Shown here: piece after piece, positions 1-10,244 of the stretch
How the letters are laid out: each line of letters starts with the position of its first letter
Numbering within the stretch: the stretch's first letter is position 1
Assembly: GCF_004193775.1 (NCBI RefSeq)
Contig: NC_041021.1
Span: 23,404,632-23,468,631, forward strand
Length of the DNA: 64,000 bases
Direction: 5' to 3'
DNA from: Glycine soja
Taxonomy: Eukaryota; Streptophyta; Magnoliopsida; Fabales; Fabaceae
Notes under the pieces: model-generated
What the model saw: the letters and a program-made list of their open reading frames with translations, nothing else
The model's database searches: none
Told to the model about the DNA's origin: nothing
Made by a program: the position numbers and the translations under genes

Positions 1-114
1 AGGTATGACTACCTTCCGAGCTTGCGCTTGTTTTATTTAAATTCCCAGGATCATGAGCAACTAGGTGCGTCCTACTATAAAAAGTGATCAAATAGCAGGC
101 AGAAATTTAAAAGG

Positions 115-134
115 TACTAGGTTGCCTCCTAGTA
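115..134 (-). other. Hairpin TACTAGG/CCTAGTA (element B copy)
   Basis: A perfect 7-bp inverted repeat with a 6-base loop. Homologous copies lie at 17460-17479 (A) and 57732-57751 (D), always preceded by an AAGAAGCG motif on the element's sense strand. A similar GGGAGGCAACCC stem-loop is, from memory, common downstream of pol in Athila-type elements. Function is unknown. Confidence 0.6.
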
Positions 135-224
135 GCGCTTCTTTAACGTCTTGAGCTGGACGCCTTATGACTTGTCGGTCACTGACCTAGTACTTTGCTT
201 ACCTTTGGCTTTGGACTTGGTCGC

Positions 225-910
225 CTATTGGTCGGCCATGTGGTGTAGGCAATACTCAAACCTTTTTGTGGATGAGCAGAGGTGAACTCTAGAGGTGATG
301 GCGGTGCGTCTGTTGCCCGCTGCCGGCCATCGCCAGGCTGCTGTGGTGTTTCGCCCTGCGCCTGCCTGGAGACGCAGAACTTCTTGATGAAAGCTCGATT
401 GGTAGGGGGGACCTGATGACCTTGCTGGGGGCGACAGGCACTCCCTAGAACTATGCCACGACGACATGAACTTGCTGGGGGGAACGGGCGCCCTGTAGGG
501 CCGACAGAGTCCCGTAATCAGAGCTGGAAACCCCAGGGCCCTGTTGGACTTCTTCAGGTCCACTGGGTGTCTTTGTGGGTGCGATCCCTGCAAACAATAG
601 ATGGTATCAAAAATCAGTTGAACCATATGCATACTTACCCATGTCGGGACGACACAGACCAACTGATACTTTTGCAGGGGGAGATTGGCATTGCGGTCGC
701 TGGGCAGAATGTTGCTAAGTAGCAATGTCATCTATATCTGTGTAAGAGTGGTCATGTTGGTGCGCATGATCCGCACTCGTCTCTTTGTAGCGGCACGGGT
801 GAAATCTTGCCCCGATATGCATAGTAGCTGTGTGATTGCCTCCCTCTCTGGTTGTGCTCGCACAGTTGGCCCTCCTCCAATATCAGGGGGTGGCCCAGGA
901 ACCGTTAAAA
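225..910 (-). pseudogene. Captured 'putative plant transposon protein' domain fragment (element B)
   Basis: The minus-strand reading (residues such as SNRALGFPALITGLC and a C-terminal HHMADQ) resembles the plant-specific 'putative plant transposon protein' domain seen in many legume and other plant repeat proteins; this is recognition from memory. The biochemical function of that family is not known. Here only a C-terminal portion survives, with frame changes, between the minisatellite and the GGAGGCAACC hairpin. Unlike the copies in A and D, B seems to keep a single copy of the roughly 180-bp segment that is duplicated there. It lies in the place where pol would be expected, so it is best read as captured sequence carried passively. 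Confidence 0.55.
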
Positions 911-984
911 GGAAACTACTGGCCCCTTAACCGGGAGTGCAAGTCTCGGTTAAGCATTTAAGGACAGAGGACCTTAAATTATCT

Positions 985-2792
985 TAAGGTGTGGATATGG
1001 AGCCCACTGAAAGTGAGGACGCGTAGTCCTCTAAAGGCGAGGGCGTGTAGCCCTCTGAAGTTCAGGACGTGTCGCCTTTCGAAGGCGAGGGAGTGTAGTC
1101 CTATGATGGCAAGGACGTGTAATCCTCTGAAGGTGAGGGCATGCCCCCCTTTGAAAATGGGGAACATGTAGTCCTCTGATGGCGAGGACGTGTAGTCCTC
1201 TAAAGGTGAGGACGTGTAGTCCTCTGAAGGTGAGGGCATGTAGCCCTACAAAGGTGAAGGCACATGACCCTTTGACGGCGAGGACGTGAAGTCCTCTGAA
1301 GTTGAAGGTACATGACCCTTTGAAGGCGAGGACGTGTAGTCCTCTGAAGGTGAAGGTAACTAGTACCCAAGGTGAGGGCGTGTAGCCCTCTCAAGGCGAG
1401 GACTTATAGTCCTCTGGAGGTGAGGGCGTGCAGCCCTCTGGTGGTGAGGACGTGTAGCCCTCTCAAGGCGAGGACGTGTAGTCCTCTGACGGTGAGGGTA
1501 ACTAGTACCCAAGGTGAGGGCGTGTAGCCCTCTCAAGGCGAGGACATGTAGTCCTCCGGAGGTAAGGGCGTGCAGCCCTCTGATGGTGAGGACGTGTAGT
1601 CCTCTCAAGGCGAGGACGTGTAGTCCTCTCAACGGTGAGGGTAACTAATACCCAAGGTGAGGGCGTGTTGCCCTCTCAAGGCGAGGACATGTAGTCCTCT
1701 GGAGGTGAGGGCGTGCAGCCCTCTGATGGTGAGGACGTGTAGTCCTCTCAAGGCGAGGACGTGTAGTCCTCTCAACGGTGAGGGTAACTAGTACCCAAGG
1801 TGAGGGCGTGTAGCCCTCTCAAGGCGAGGACATGTAGTCCTCTGGAGGTGAGGGCGTGCAGCCCTCTGATGGTGAGGACGTGTAGTCCTCTCAAGGCGAG
1901 GACGTGTAGTCCTCTCAACGGTGAGGGTAACTAGTACCCAAGGTGAGGGCGTGTAGCCCTCTCAAGGCGAGGACATGTGGTCCTCTGAAGGTGAGGGCGT
2001 GCAGCCCTCTGTTGGCGAGGATGTGTAGTCCTCTAAAAGCGAGGACGTGTAGTCCTCTCAACGGTGAGGGTAACTAGTACCCAAGGTGAGGGCGTGTAGT
2101 TCTCTAAAGGTGAAGGCATGTAGCCCTACGAAGGTGAGGACATGTAGTCCTCTGAAGGTGAGGGTAACTAGTACCCAAGGCGAGGGCGGGTAGCCCTCTC
2201 AAGGCGAGGACGTGTAGTCCTCTGGAGGTGAGGGCGGGCAGCCCTCTGATGGTGAGGACATGTAGTCCTGTCAAGGCGAGGACGTGTAGTCCTGTCAAGG
2301 CGAGGACGTGTAGTCCTCTCAAGGTGAGGACGTGGAGTACTCTGAAGGCGAGGATGTGTAGTCCTCTAAAGGTGAGGGCGTGCAGCCCTCTGTTGGCGAG
2401 GACGTGTAGTCCTCTAAAGGTGAGGGCGTGTAGCCCTACGTTGGCGAGGACGTGTAGTCCTCTCAAGGTGAGGGCGTGCAGCCCTCTGTTGGCGAGGACG
2501 TGTAGTCCTCTAAAGGTGAGGGCGTGTAGCCCTACGAAGGTGAGGACATGCAGTCCTCTGATGGCGAGGGCGTGTAACCCTCTGAAGGTGAGGACATGCA
2601 GTCCTCTGATGGCGAGGGCGTGTAGCCCTCTGAAGGTGAGGACACGCAGTCCTCTGATGGCGAGGGCGTGTAGCCCTCTGAAGGTAAGGACATGCAGTCC
2701 TCTGAAAGTGAGGACACACAGTCCTCTTAAGGTGAGGGCGTGCAGCCCTCTGTTGGCGAGGAGTGTAGTCCTCTGAAGACCAGGGTACTAGT
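985..2792. repeat. 27-bp hairpin minisatellite with 143-bp higher-order repeat (element B)
   Basis: About 1.8 kb of degenerate units of about 27-29 bp. Each unit centres on a short foldback: GAGGAC-gtgta-GTCCTC or GAGGGC-gtgta-GCCCTC, with rarer GGGTAactagTACCC-type units. The GGGTA units recur near 1499, 1643, 1784, 1927 and 2070, giving a higher-order period of about 143 bp. Because 27 is a multiple of three and units lack stops, several frames on both strands stay open and spell 9-residue repeats; these are not likely to be genes. Homologous arrays: 15404-16455 (A) and 56271-56752 (D). Confidence 0.93.
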
Positions 2793-3624
2793 ACCCGAGG
2801 GTCCATCCTTATGAGAAAGCAAGAGATCGACTCATCGAGAGAGCCGGTCATCCCAAATTCAAAAGATTTGGACATCTAGATGTAGGGAATCTATGTAGTT
2901 AACATGATTTTGAGGGATGCAAATGCATGCAACCTTTGTTGTGAAATTTGGGTAAATGCAGACTTTATATGAAACAATGCAATGTAATGGAAAGTTGTAC
3001 AATGTTCATGGCATTCTTTCCCTATTTTGTGATTTTGATTTTGATTTGATTTTTTTTGGAAAACATAGATTGACTGTCCTTTTGAAAGAGGTGATAATTC
3101 ATGCGACCTTATCCTATCTTTTGCAAATCTCTCCGGGAACTCCCTCAAAGTGTATGTTCTTTTTGATTTAGTCACTTGACCATTTTGGAGTGACGGCAAT
3201 GGAGCCATTTGATGTTTAATCAATCCATCGAAATCCTAGGGTTTGTCCCCCCTTTTTTGTTGAAAACATCGATGGGTGAGAACTTTTGATCGGCCCCTAT
3301 GTTAACTTGAGGCTCATGCACGGTGCCCCTCATTGCCCCAGTGTAAGGCTTTGAGGTACCAATCGTTGCCTTTCATCATGACCTTGTAGGAGGGAACCTA
3401 TTGGGTGAGAACTTCTAATCTGCCCCTAGGTTCGCTTGAGGTTTTTGCATGGTGCCTTTCGTTGCCCTAGTGTAGGGCTTAGAGGTACCAAGTGTTGTCT
3501 TGTTTTCACGACCTCGTAGTGAGGAAGAATGAAAGAAGCAGTTGATTCTTGCAAAAAGAATTTTCCAAGGACGAGAAATAGTTGAAGGATCTTTCAGTTG
3601 ATGGATTAAGTCAAATGACTCCTA
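2793..3624 (-). other. Element B non-coding region with a 129-bp repeat pair
   Basis: Two related units begin near 3274 and 3403 (GGGTGAGAACTT start, period about 129 bp), each containing a GGTACC-centred block and a CCCTAC/CCTTAC-ACTGGGGCAA block on the element sense strand. The rest shows no convincing coding sequence. The same pair occurs at about 14815-15060 in A and 55520-55765 in D, so it belongs to the element. Confidence 0.75.
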
Positions 3625-4362
3625 TGTAGAAGCAAGATGTTTTGATGTCTTGATGATGCTAAAGGATCAAATGCTTCTAAGTTTTATTCAAGACAAGAAT
3701 CCAAGAAAGTCAAGATATATTATCAAGTTTGATCTCTTAGAATCTTTAGGAAGAAGTTTCCAAATTGAAACAAACAAAAGGTTTGACCAAAGAATTCTAT
3801 CATTTCAAATTGAGATTTGCTCTCTGGTGATCGATTACCATTAGTTGAAAATGTTTTAATTCAAATTTTTAAAACCTGTAATCGATTACATAAGTCTTGT
3901 AATTGATTACCAGAGGGGATTTTCAGAAAATAATTTCCAAGAGACATATCTATTCAAATGTTTTATGAATGGCCATTCAAATGTTTTAAAGAGAGTTTTT
4001 ATTGCCCAAACAGTTTTATCCTCTCGAAAGATCAAGAGTATTTCTGAACTGAAATGTCTTATCCTCTCAAAAAGATTCCTTGGTCAACCACTTGCATATT
4101 CAATAAGGAATTTTTGATTGATCTTCATTTTACAATCTACCTCTTTTAAGAGAGATCTCTTCTTCTCTTCTTCTTATTTCTGAAAAGGGATTAAGAGACC
4201 GTGGGTCTCTTGTTGTAGAGGATTCCTGAACACAAGGGAAGGGTTATCCCTGTGTGCATTGTTAATTCGAAAAGAGAGATTGATAGTTCAATTGGGGAAT
4301 AGTCTTTGCATCTTAATTCAACCCCCCTTTTTCTTAAGGTAACTGAGGCCATTTGTCCAACA
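3625..4362 (-). mobile_element. Solo LTR (copia-like) inside element B, TSD TCCTA/TAGGA
   Basis: On the minus strand it starts TGTTGGACAAATGG and ends CTTGCTTCTACA, and it is flanked on the plus strand by TCCTA (3620-3624 and 4363-4367). The TG...CA ends plus a 5-bp duplication identify a solo LTR. It carries TAATCGATTA-type palindromes. At 738 bp it is shorter than the 1035-bp copy at the same element position in A, so it has an internal deletion. The superfamily assignment is from memory of soybean LTRs with this start. Confidence 0.85.
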
Positions 4363-4684
4363 TCCTATTCTTGATAACTCACTTCTCTCTAAAAAGACAA
4401 AATGAGGTCACATGAACGTCTATATTTTTACTTGAAAACACAGTCAATCAAATGCCTTTTTATTTTTTATTTTGAAACTTATTTGTTTTGAACTTTGCTC
4501 GTTGTTTTACGGCACCCCCACCAACGTGCAAGATGAGTAATCTCTGATTGAACGGTCTTGGAAGTCAACACTCAGGAGCGCAGGTTGCTTGAGCAAACAG
4601 ACCAATGGCTTACACTCACATTCCGGTGGAAGTTGAATAAGCAAAGATGTGTTCGTGAGAGGATGTCCATTTTATCTATATCAT
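4363..4684 (-). other. Element B spacer between gag and solo LTR
   Basis: About 320 bp with no coding sequence that I recognise. It is homologous to 13298-13665 in A, including a run of TTTGAAACTTATTT-type sequence. It lies where the protease-pol region would be expected in a complete element. Confidence 0.6.
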
Positions 4685-6264
4685 TTAACATTGTAACTGT
4701 GGTTTATGGCATAAACTTGAAAATCCTGATGAGTCATAACAACAGCTTCCAGAATTGCCCCATGTATGGTGTTGCTTGTTAATGTTAGGATTCAACAAGC
4801 GATTCTCCTCAAATTTCAGCCAGCCCGTATCAATTAGACCTTGCACCTTACGCTTCAGAGCCCTACAATGCTCAATGGAACGCCCCGGGGCTTCTCCGTG
4901 ACAAGCACACGTTGCGTTCGAGTCGTATTCTCGGAGAAATGGAGGTTGATGAACCTTGGCTAGGGTTATGGCTACCATTGAATTATCAAGTAGATATGGG
5001 ATCAAGTTTAGCATATGACAACGGAATTTGGGGTGAACCCTACAAGCTTTTTGCTGCAAAATTCCTTTTTGTTGGTGTTTTTTTTTTGGTTTGTGCTAAA
5101 GGTGGTCTTCGTCATTGGAAGTGCGGTAGACAGACTTTGTGGTTGATTTAGGGATGGCCTTTGTGGATAACTGGGTGGTGGGGTAAGGAGGAGGTTTGTT
5201 ATTGGCTGAGTAATGACATTATTGGGTTGGTGGGAAACTTGGCCGTATAGGAATGGTAGTCACAGCATGGGTTTCTCCCTCTTTCTCACCCTCTTCATTT
5301 GCCCCAGTTTTCTCAGTCGTCCTAGTAGGATGATCAAATTTGCCTCTTTTCGGACCCACATTGATCCTTTCACTGGCGAAGACCAAATCCGCAAAGCTTT
5401 GAGGGTGCGTAGCCCACCATCTTTTCATAGTAGAGTATCGATAATGTGTCTACCATCACGATCATCGTCTCCCTTTCCATCATTGGGGGTACCACCTGGG
5501 CCGCCAGATCCCTCCACCTTTTGGGCGTGTTCTTTGAAAGATCCGTCCCCCTTTTTGCAAATGTTCTGTAGTTGCATCCTATCCGGAACCATATCAAAAT
5601 TGTACTGATACTGCCTAACAAAGGCAACCATTAGGTCCTTCCAAGAATGGACTCGGGAAGATTCCAAGTTAGTGTACCAGGTAACAGCTACCCCAGTAAG
5701 ACTTTCTTGGAAGGAATGTATTAGCAATTCCTCATCTTTTGCGTATTCCCCCATCTTCTGACAATACATCTTTAGATGGTTCTTGGGACAAGTAGTCCCC
5801 TTGTACTTGTCAAGGTCCAGCACCTTGAACTTGGGAGGGGTGATGATATTGGGTTCTAGGAACAACTCTTTTAGGTTAGCAAAGGCATAATCTTCACCTC
5901 CTTCAATGGCCCTGAGCCTTTCCTCTAGATGATCCTACTTTCCCATTTCTGCCATAGCATGAGGGTTTTTACTTGTCGTGGAATGCAAGAGGTGTAGTTG
6001 TGGGTGATACTGAGGGCCCTCCAAAGTGTTTTGCAGGGGTATACCACCAACTGCTTGCCCTTCAGCAGCATATCCGAGGCAAGGCTTGAAGTTGGCTAGA
6101 TCGTGGTGGGGAATTTCATGTGTCTCCTCCATGGGTCGAGAGACATGTGCATGATCAGATTGAGGTTGTTGGCTCTTAATGAGTATGGGAGTGGAGTTAT
6201 TGACATCCTCATTGGGAATGTACACCACATTGGGTGGTGTATAGTTTGGGAGGCAAACCATATG
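4685..6264 (-). pseudogene. gag: gag of element B, C-terminal part (interrupted by element A)
   Basis: This is the continuation of the gag gene that starts at 23573 and is split by A at codons around the GCGGG target site. The reading includes a conserved Tat/Ogre capsid-like block (5425-5865 minus, residues such as YKGTTCPKNHLKMYCQKMG and TWYTNL) and then a Cys/His-rich C-terminal block (C-x-C-H...C, within 4780-4930). In a working element Gag forms the cytoplasmic virus-like particle. The reading is broken by several stops and frame changes, e.g. the stop near 5935 and the stop after the IIDTLL residues near 5425. The homologous gene in A is 11435-13297. No protease domain follows it. Confidence 0.8.
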
Positions 6265-6269
6265 GCGGG
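6265..6269. repeat. Target site duplication GCGGG, left of element A
   Basis: Identical to 23295-23299. Joining the flanks restores a continuous gag reading of element B, which confirms the insertion. Confidence 0.95.
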
Positions 6270-6994
6270 TGTCATACCCTAATTTCGTCCGAGGACCTTT
6301 GCTTGATGACATGCGACCTTTCTTTGGTCCTTGTGAGGTGCTTGGCATCCATCATTGGGCAATTTGTGAAATTCCAGGACAAGCCGAAAAACCAAAAAAA
6401 ATATATTGATGCACAATCCGTAAGTTTCAGTGACACACCGGAAATCAAATGGAAGCATCGTTGCATAATTAAGTGAGGTTCCGTAACATTCCGTAAGTCA
6501 AAAGGGGGATGATTATGTAATCCGCAAGGTTCCGTAACATTACGGAAAGAAAACAAGTATCGTTACGAGATTCGTAAGTTTCCGTAACTTTACGAAAAAA
6601 GAATCACCAAAAAAGGTAAGGGGGTGAACTTATCAAGATAGGGGTGTAAATAGCAATTCAAATCTAGGCCCTTCTAGAACATTTTGGAAGTTGGGTTGCT
6701 TAAGGAGGAAGCAACTGGGCGGCAAACTCCTCCACGTTTTTGAAAAATGGTTTTCGGGGCTTCTGCGGCTTCCGTAATACTTCCGTAAAATTTCCGAAAA
6801 CCTTGGGTAAGCATATTCCACTTAACATTGGTGAAAGGGAAGAGAAAAAAGATGAAAATCAAATTCGAAAACAGTTCCGTAAGGCTTTCGTAACTTTTCC
6901 GTAAAATACGAAAAGGGAGGTGAACTTAGTAATTCGGGTGCGCTTAGAAATCTTCTTCATTAAGTCTTTGGGCGGCAAGCACCTCCCTTTTTTC

Positions 6995-7002
6995 TATAAA
7001 TA
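6995..7002 (+). promoter_or_regulatory. TATA box (TATAAATA) of element A 5' LTR
   Basis: TATAAATA lies in a GC/purine-rich setting about 725 bp into the LTR. It is conserved in place in every LTR of the family here (21893-21900; minus strand near 28731-28740 and 50381-50389; 51235-51242; 62071-62078). The U3/R boundary presumably lies about 30 bp downstream. Confidence 0.75.
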
Positions 7003-7721
7003 GGGGAGGGGGGAGCTGTTTCAAAATGTTCAGCCCCTTTGGCACTTCTCTCTCTTTCGAATTTGCTTGGAAAAATCGTTTCCGTGAAGAAAATCTAAGC
7101 CGAGGCGCTTCCGAAACGCTTCCGTAAGCGATTCTGTGGAAATTCTTCATCGTTCTTCACCGTTCTTCATCCGTTCTTCGTTCGTTCTTCGTTCTTCAAT
7201 GGGTAAGTTTTCGAATTCGAGACTTTCAATTCATTTCTTGTTTTGTGTACTTTCACTTTAATTTCGTTTACTTTCAGTTTTCTTTTCTTCCGTTTTTAAC
7301 GTGCTTTAACCATTTATTTAAGCCGTTTTCTCGTCTAATAAATGATAAAATGAATTTCAACCGATCATTTGTGTTGTAATCTCGTTTAATCACTATTAAA
7401 ACGAAATCTAACTGATTGTTCACGCTATAACCTCGGTTAAACCAAAAAAAGTAAAATAATAATAAAATAATCAAAATATCTTTGAATAAAATAATAAAAA
7501 AAATCAATCGGACGTTTTTCTTTGGAAGTTTGCTTGAATGAATTGATTAATAACCAAAGTGAAACTAAGACTAAAATCAACTCACAAATCAAGTTTTTTT
7601 CCGAAAAATCACTAAAAACCGTTTTAAGGTCCAACGCCTTAAACGGTCCTCTTTGCTTTTATCGGTTAACATGGACCGTTCAAAAGCATAAAATCAACAT
7701 GTGACTTTACCGCTTTTGCAA

Positions 7722-8083
7722 GAACTACGTAGGTCTGATTTCCTCATCGCAATTGAGGATACGTAGGAGCAAAAACCCCGCTTTTGTCGACCACCCCAAG
7801 AGATCGTTAATGGTCCAAATGCCTTAACGTTTCTCTCCTTTCAAAAACAAGAGATCGTTAATGGTCCAATGCCTTAACGTTTCTCTCCTTTCAAAATCAA
7901 AAGACCGTTTAATGGTCCAACACCTTAAATGACCTTTTGTTCAAATAAAAAAAATATTTTGCAAAAAAGACAAAAAACAAACTTAAACCAAACACTTTGT
8001 TCCGAAAGAACTACGTAGGTCTGATTTTCTCATCCCAAATTGAGGAATACGTAGGAGCAAAGGGAAACACCCTTGTCGACCAC
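7722..8083 (+). repeat. Two TACGTA two-hairpin modules in element A 5' LTR
   Basis: Copies at 7722-7794 and 8008-8083. Each reads GAACTACGTAGGTCTGATTT, then a small stem (CCTCA...TGAGG in the first copy), then TACGTAGGAGC, then a second stem (CAAAAaC...GCTTTTG or AAGGG...CCCTT), and ends GTCGACCAC. CTACGTA and TACGTAG form an outer stem. The two copies differ in stem sequence but keep pairing, except for one mismatch in the second stem of the first copy. Confidence 0.85.
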
Positions 8084-8396
8084 AAAAAAGAAAAAATATA
8101 AAAAGGGTATAAAGGATATAAGGACATAAAAGGGAACGTAAAAATCAAAGTCATGTTTGCACATTCGATTAAAGGCTGCCGTCCCTTGGGGCGGACGTGT
8201 GGGGTGCCAATACCTTCCCCGTGCATAAATACAACTCCCGAACCTTTCACTTAAAAGTTCGTAGATCGCGTCTTTTCTGGTTTTTCCGACGTTTTCCTCA
8301 AATAAACGTTGGTGGCGACTCCGCGCGTATTCCTTTCGTGGAACACGCATCCCGCGAGTCACGCGTCGCCCTCCCGCCGAAGGGTAGGTTGCGACA

Positions 8397-8417
8397 GTTG
8401 GCGACTCCACTGGGGAC
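8397..8417 (+). other. Primer-binding site of element A
   Basis: GTTGGCGACTCCACTGGGGAC directly follows the LTR (written without the final base it is 20 bases). The same sequence follows every 5' LTR of this family here (27318-27338 minus, 52386-52406, 63222-63242). Ogre elements are reported to prime with tRNA-Arg; I did not verify the pairing. Confidence 0.85.
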
Positions 8418-9263
8418 CGTTTTTAGAGAGTTAGGCCATTTAATCTTGTGCAATGTTTTACCATGACTTATCCCTTTGTTGGCTTTCCTTCATTATGTTC
8501 TTATGTATATAAACTCTTTGTTGCTTTTAGTGCGTTTTAAAATGTATGCATGGGGTAAATATTTATTCATTTGATGCACACAAACACCAACACTATTTGC
8601 ACACACTGTGAGTGAAAAAGGGCCCTATACCCGGGTTCATGGGAACATAAGGAGCGGAGGTGAATCTGTGGTCATGCTAGGTCTCCGACTTGCTTGATTA
8701 CAGTGAACCCTCATCTAGAGCTTTTTTCTTTGAAAACTTATTGTTGCTAGTAGTCCCTACTGCTGCAATATGTTTTTCGAAGAGAATGATACCTCTAGAA
8801 ACTATCAAAAGAGACATGACTACCTTGGGGGTTATTACTAAAAGCCTAGTTAGCTCTCTCCCTTATAGGTCCCTTAACTAGGGGCACGGAGCAAACACGC
8901 TGCGTGCCATTTTTCACACTGCCATGCATAAGTGTCATATACCCTTTTACTTATATTCAGTGAGTATTGTCATACTATGTACATTCCCGTGTTGCGCCTT
9001 TCGCATATGCATCGCACATGGGTTCTGTCTTGATCCCCTCTGTAAACAAACCAACGAAGGGTCCGTGTCACCGTTTTAAATACATACGTTGGGGCACTTT
9101 GCTACCCCTAGACGTTGTATCTAAGAAGGAGACAGTTTCTCGGGCTCCCGTATTCGTAAATTGCATCTGTGTCATATGCATTTCTTCATGCATTCATCCA
9201 TTCCATCCATGATAGATGTCAGAGTTTTGATTCGCACTAGATTTTATTTCACTTTAGTAAAAC
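8418..9263 (+). other. Untranslated leader of element A
   Basis: About 850 bp between the primer-binding site and the ORF1 start, with no convincing coding sequence. It contains GGGCCCTATACCCGGGTTC and several CATATGCAT-like segments. It is nearly identical to 52407-53249 in D, and to 26488-27317 in B on the minus strand. Packaging or dimerisation signals would be expected here, but none can be shown. Confidence 0.6.
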
Positions 9264-10244
9264 ATGGGATCAAGTCAAAAGCCTTCGCTTAAAAAGAGGT
9301 TCTATCAAGTCAAAATCAAGAGCTTAGAGGTCACTAGTTTAGGAGAGTTGGGGCAATTAATGGGTCAACTTCAACGGTAAGCCTTCCGCAAAGCCTATGG
9401 TAAGATTTGGGACCTAGCTAGGGTAGAAGTCTCCATGGAACCGATTGCATCCCTTTCCCAGTATTATGACCAGCCCCTAAGGTGCTTCACATTTGAGGAC
9501 TTCCAGCTAGTGCCGACTGTGAAAGAGTTGGAAGAAATCCTGGGATGCCAACTGGGAGGAAGGAAGCCATATCTTTTCTTTGGGTTCTATCCCTCCACGA
9601 CAAGAGTTGCCAAGGTAGTGAAAATCTCAGCACAAGAGTTGGAACGTCTAAAGCAAAACAGAAATGGAGTAGTCGGAGTACCAAGGAAGTGTTTGGAGGA
9701 AAGGGCAAAGGCCTCGGAAAATCAAGGCGAATGGGCTTTCTTTTATTGACATCTTGGCGTTTTTTATCTTTGGAGTTGTCCTCTTTCCGAATATGGAAGG
9801 GTTAGTGGACCTAGCAGCGATTGAAGCTTTCCTCGCCTTTCATCATGGCAAGGAAAGCCCGGTCGTCGCCATTTTGGCCATGTATGACACGTTCGACCGG
9901 GGATGTGAAAAGAGCAGCGCAAGAATTGTTTGTTGTGCACTGGCTCTCTATGTGTGGCTGGTTTCACACCTTTTTTCTCCAAGAAGGTAGGCCCGTCTAT
10001 CCGCTACAAGGTCACCGCTCGTGCGTCGAAAAGGGAAAGGGTAATTGATTCATTGCACCAAGAGGCAACAATGTGGACGGACTGATTTGCTCTTACTTTG
10101 AACAGGAGTCAAGAACTTCCCCGATTGCTAGCCAAGGCCAAAGCAGTGGCGGACACCTACTCCGCCCCCGAGGAGATCCATGGACTTCTCAGCTATTGTC
10201 AGCATATGATAGACTTAATGGACCATATGATTAGAAACCGCTAG
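9264..10244 (+). pseudogene. ORF1 relic of element A (Ogre-type upstream ORF)
   Basis: Ogre-type elements carry an extra ORF between the 5' LTR and gag; its function is unknown. I believe it falls in the plant DUF7745-type family, from memory. The start at 9264 (MGSSQKPSL) is shared with B and D. Breaks visible here: an in-frame TAA near 9379, a frame change at the T-run 9741-9744 followed by TGA (9747-9749), a shortened reading after 9990, and a large internal deletion relative to B, which joins the YVWLVSH region to the C-terminal helix-rich end. The C-terminus (MIRNR, stop at 10242-10244) is shared with B. It cannot make a full-length protein. Confidence 0.75.

Larger units (their letters stand above)
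1..6269 (-). mobile_element. Ogre-like element B, distal part (gag to 3' region)
   Basis: This is the downstream half of minus-strand element B. Its upstream half lies at 23295-29462, and the two are separated by the insertion of element A. Read on the minus strand it runs gag remainder, solo LTR, 127-bp repeat pair, 27-bp minisatellite, captured transposon-protein fragment and the GGAGGCAACC hairpin. The order is the same as at 11700-17600 in element A, reversed. Bases 6265-6269 are the left copy of the A target duplication (GCGGG). The 3' LTR of B is not in the window. No pol sequence is present. Confidence 0.9.
6270..8396 (+). repeat. 5' LTR of element A
   Basis: Starts TGTCATACCCTAATTTCG and ends GGGTAGGTTGCGACA. 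The first kilobase holds many CCGTAA/TTACGG boxes, then a TATA box at 6995-7002, CTTC-rich sequence, and two copies of a TACGTA two-hairpin module. Pairs with 21168-23294, which has the same length. Confidence 0.96.

Noticed and set aside
985..2792. Long ORFs on both strands through minisatellite 1 (9-residue repeats such as RGLHVLA and SPLKVRT)
   Set aside because: The 27-bp unit is a multiple of three and free of stops in several frames, so open frames are automatic. Both strands are open equally and there is no start context or family match.
985..2792. CRISPR-like array (short palindromic repeats at regular spacing)
   Set aside because: Units are contiguous and degenerate, with no unique spacers; the context is a plant retroelement and no cas genes are present.
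8030..8410. Arg-rich ORFs across LTR 3' ends (e.g. RGMRVPRKEYARSRHQRL) as a real gene
   Set aside because: They occur antisense to the LTR terminus in every copy, cross the LTR boundary, and have no domain; conservation is explained by LTR identity.
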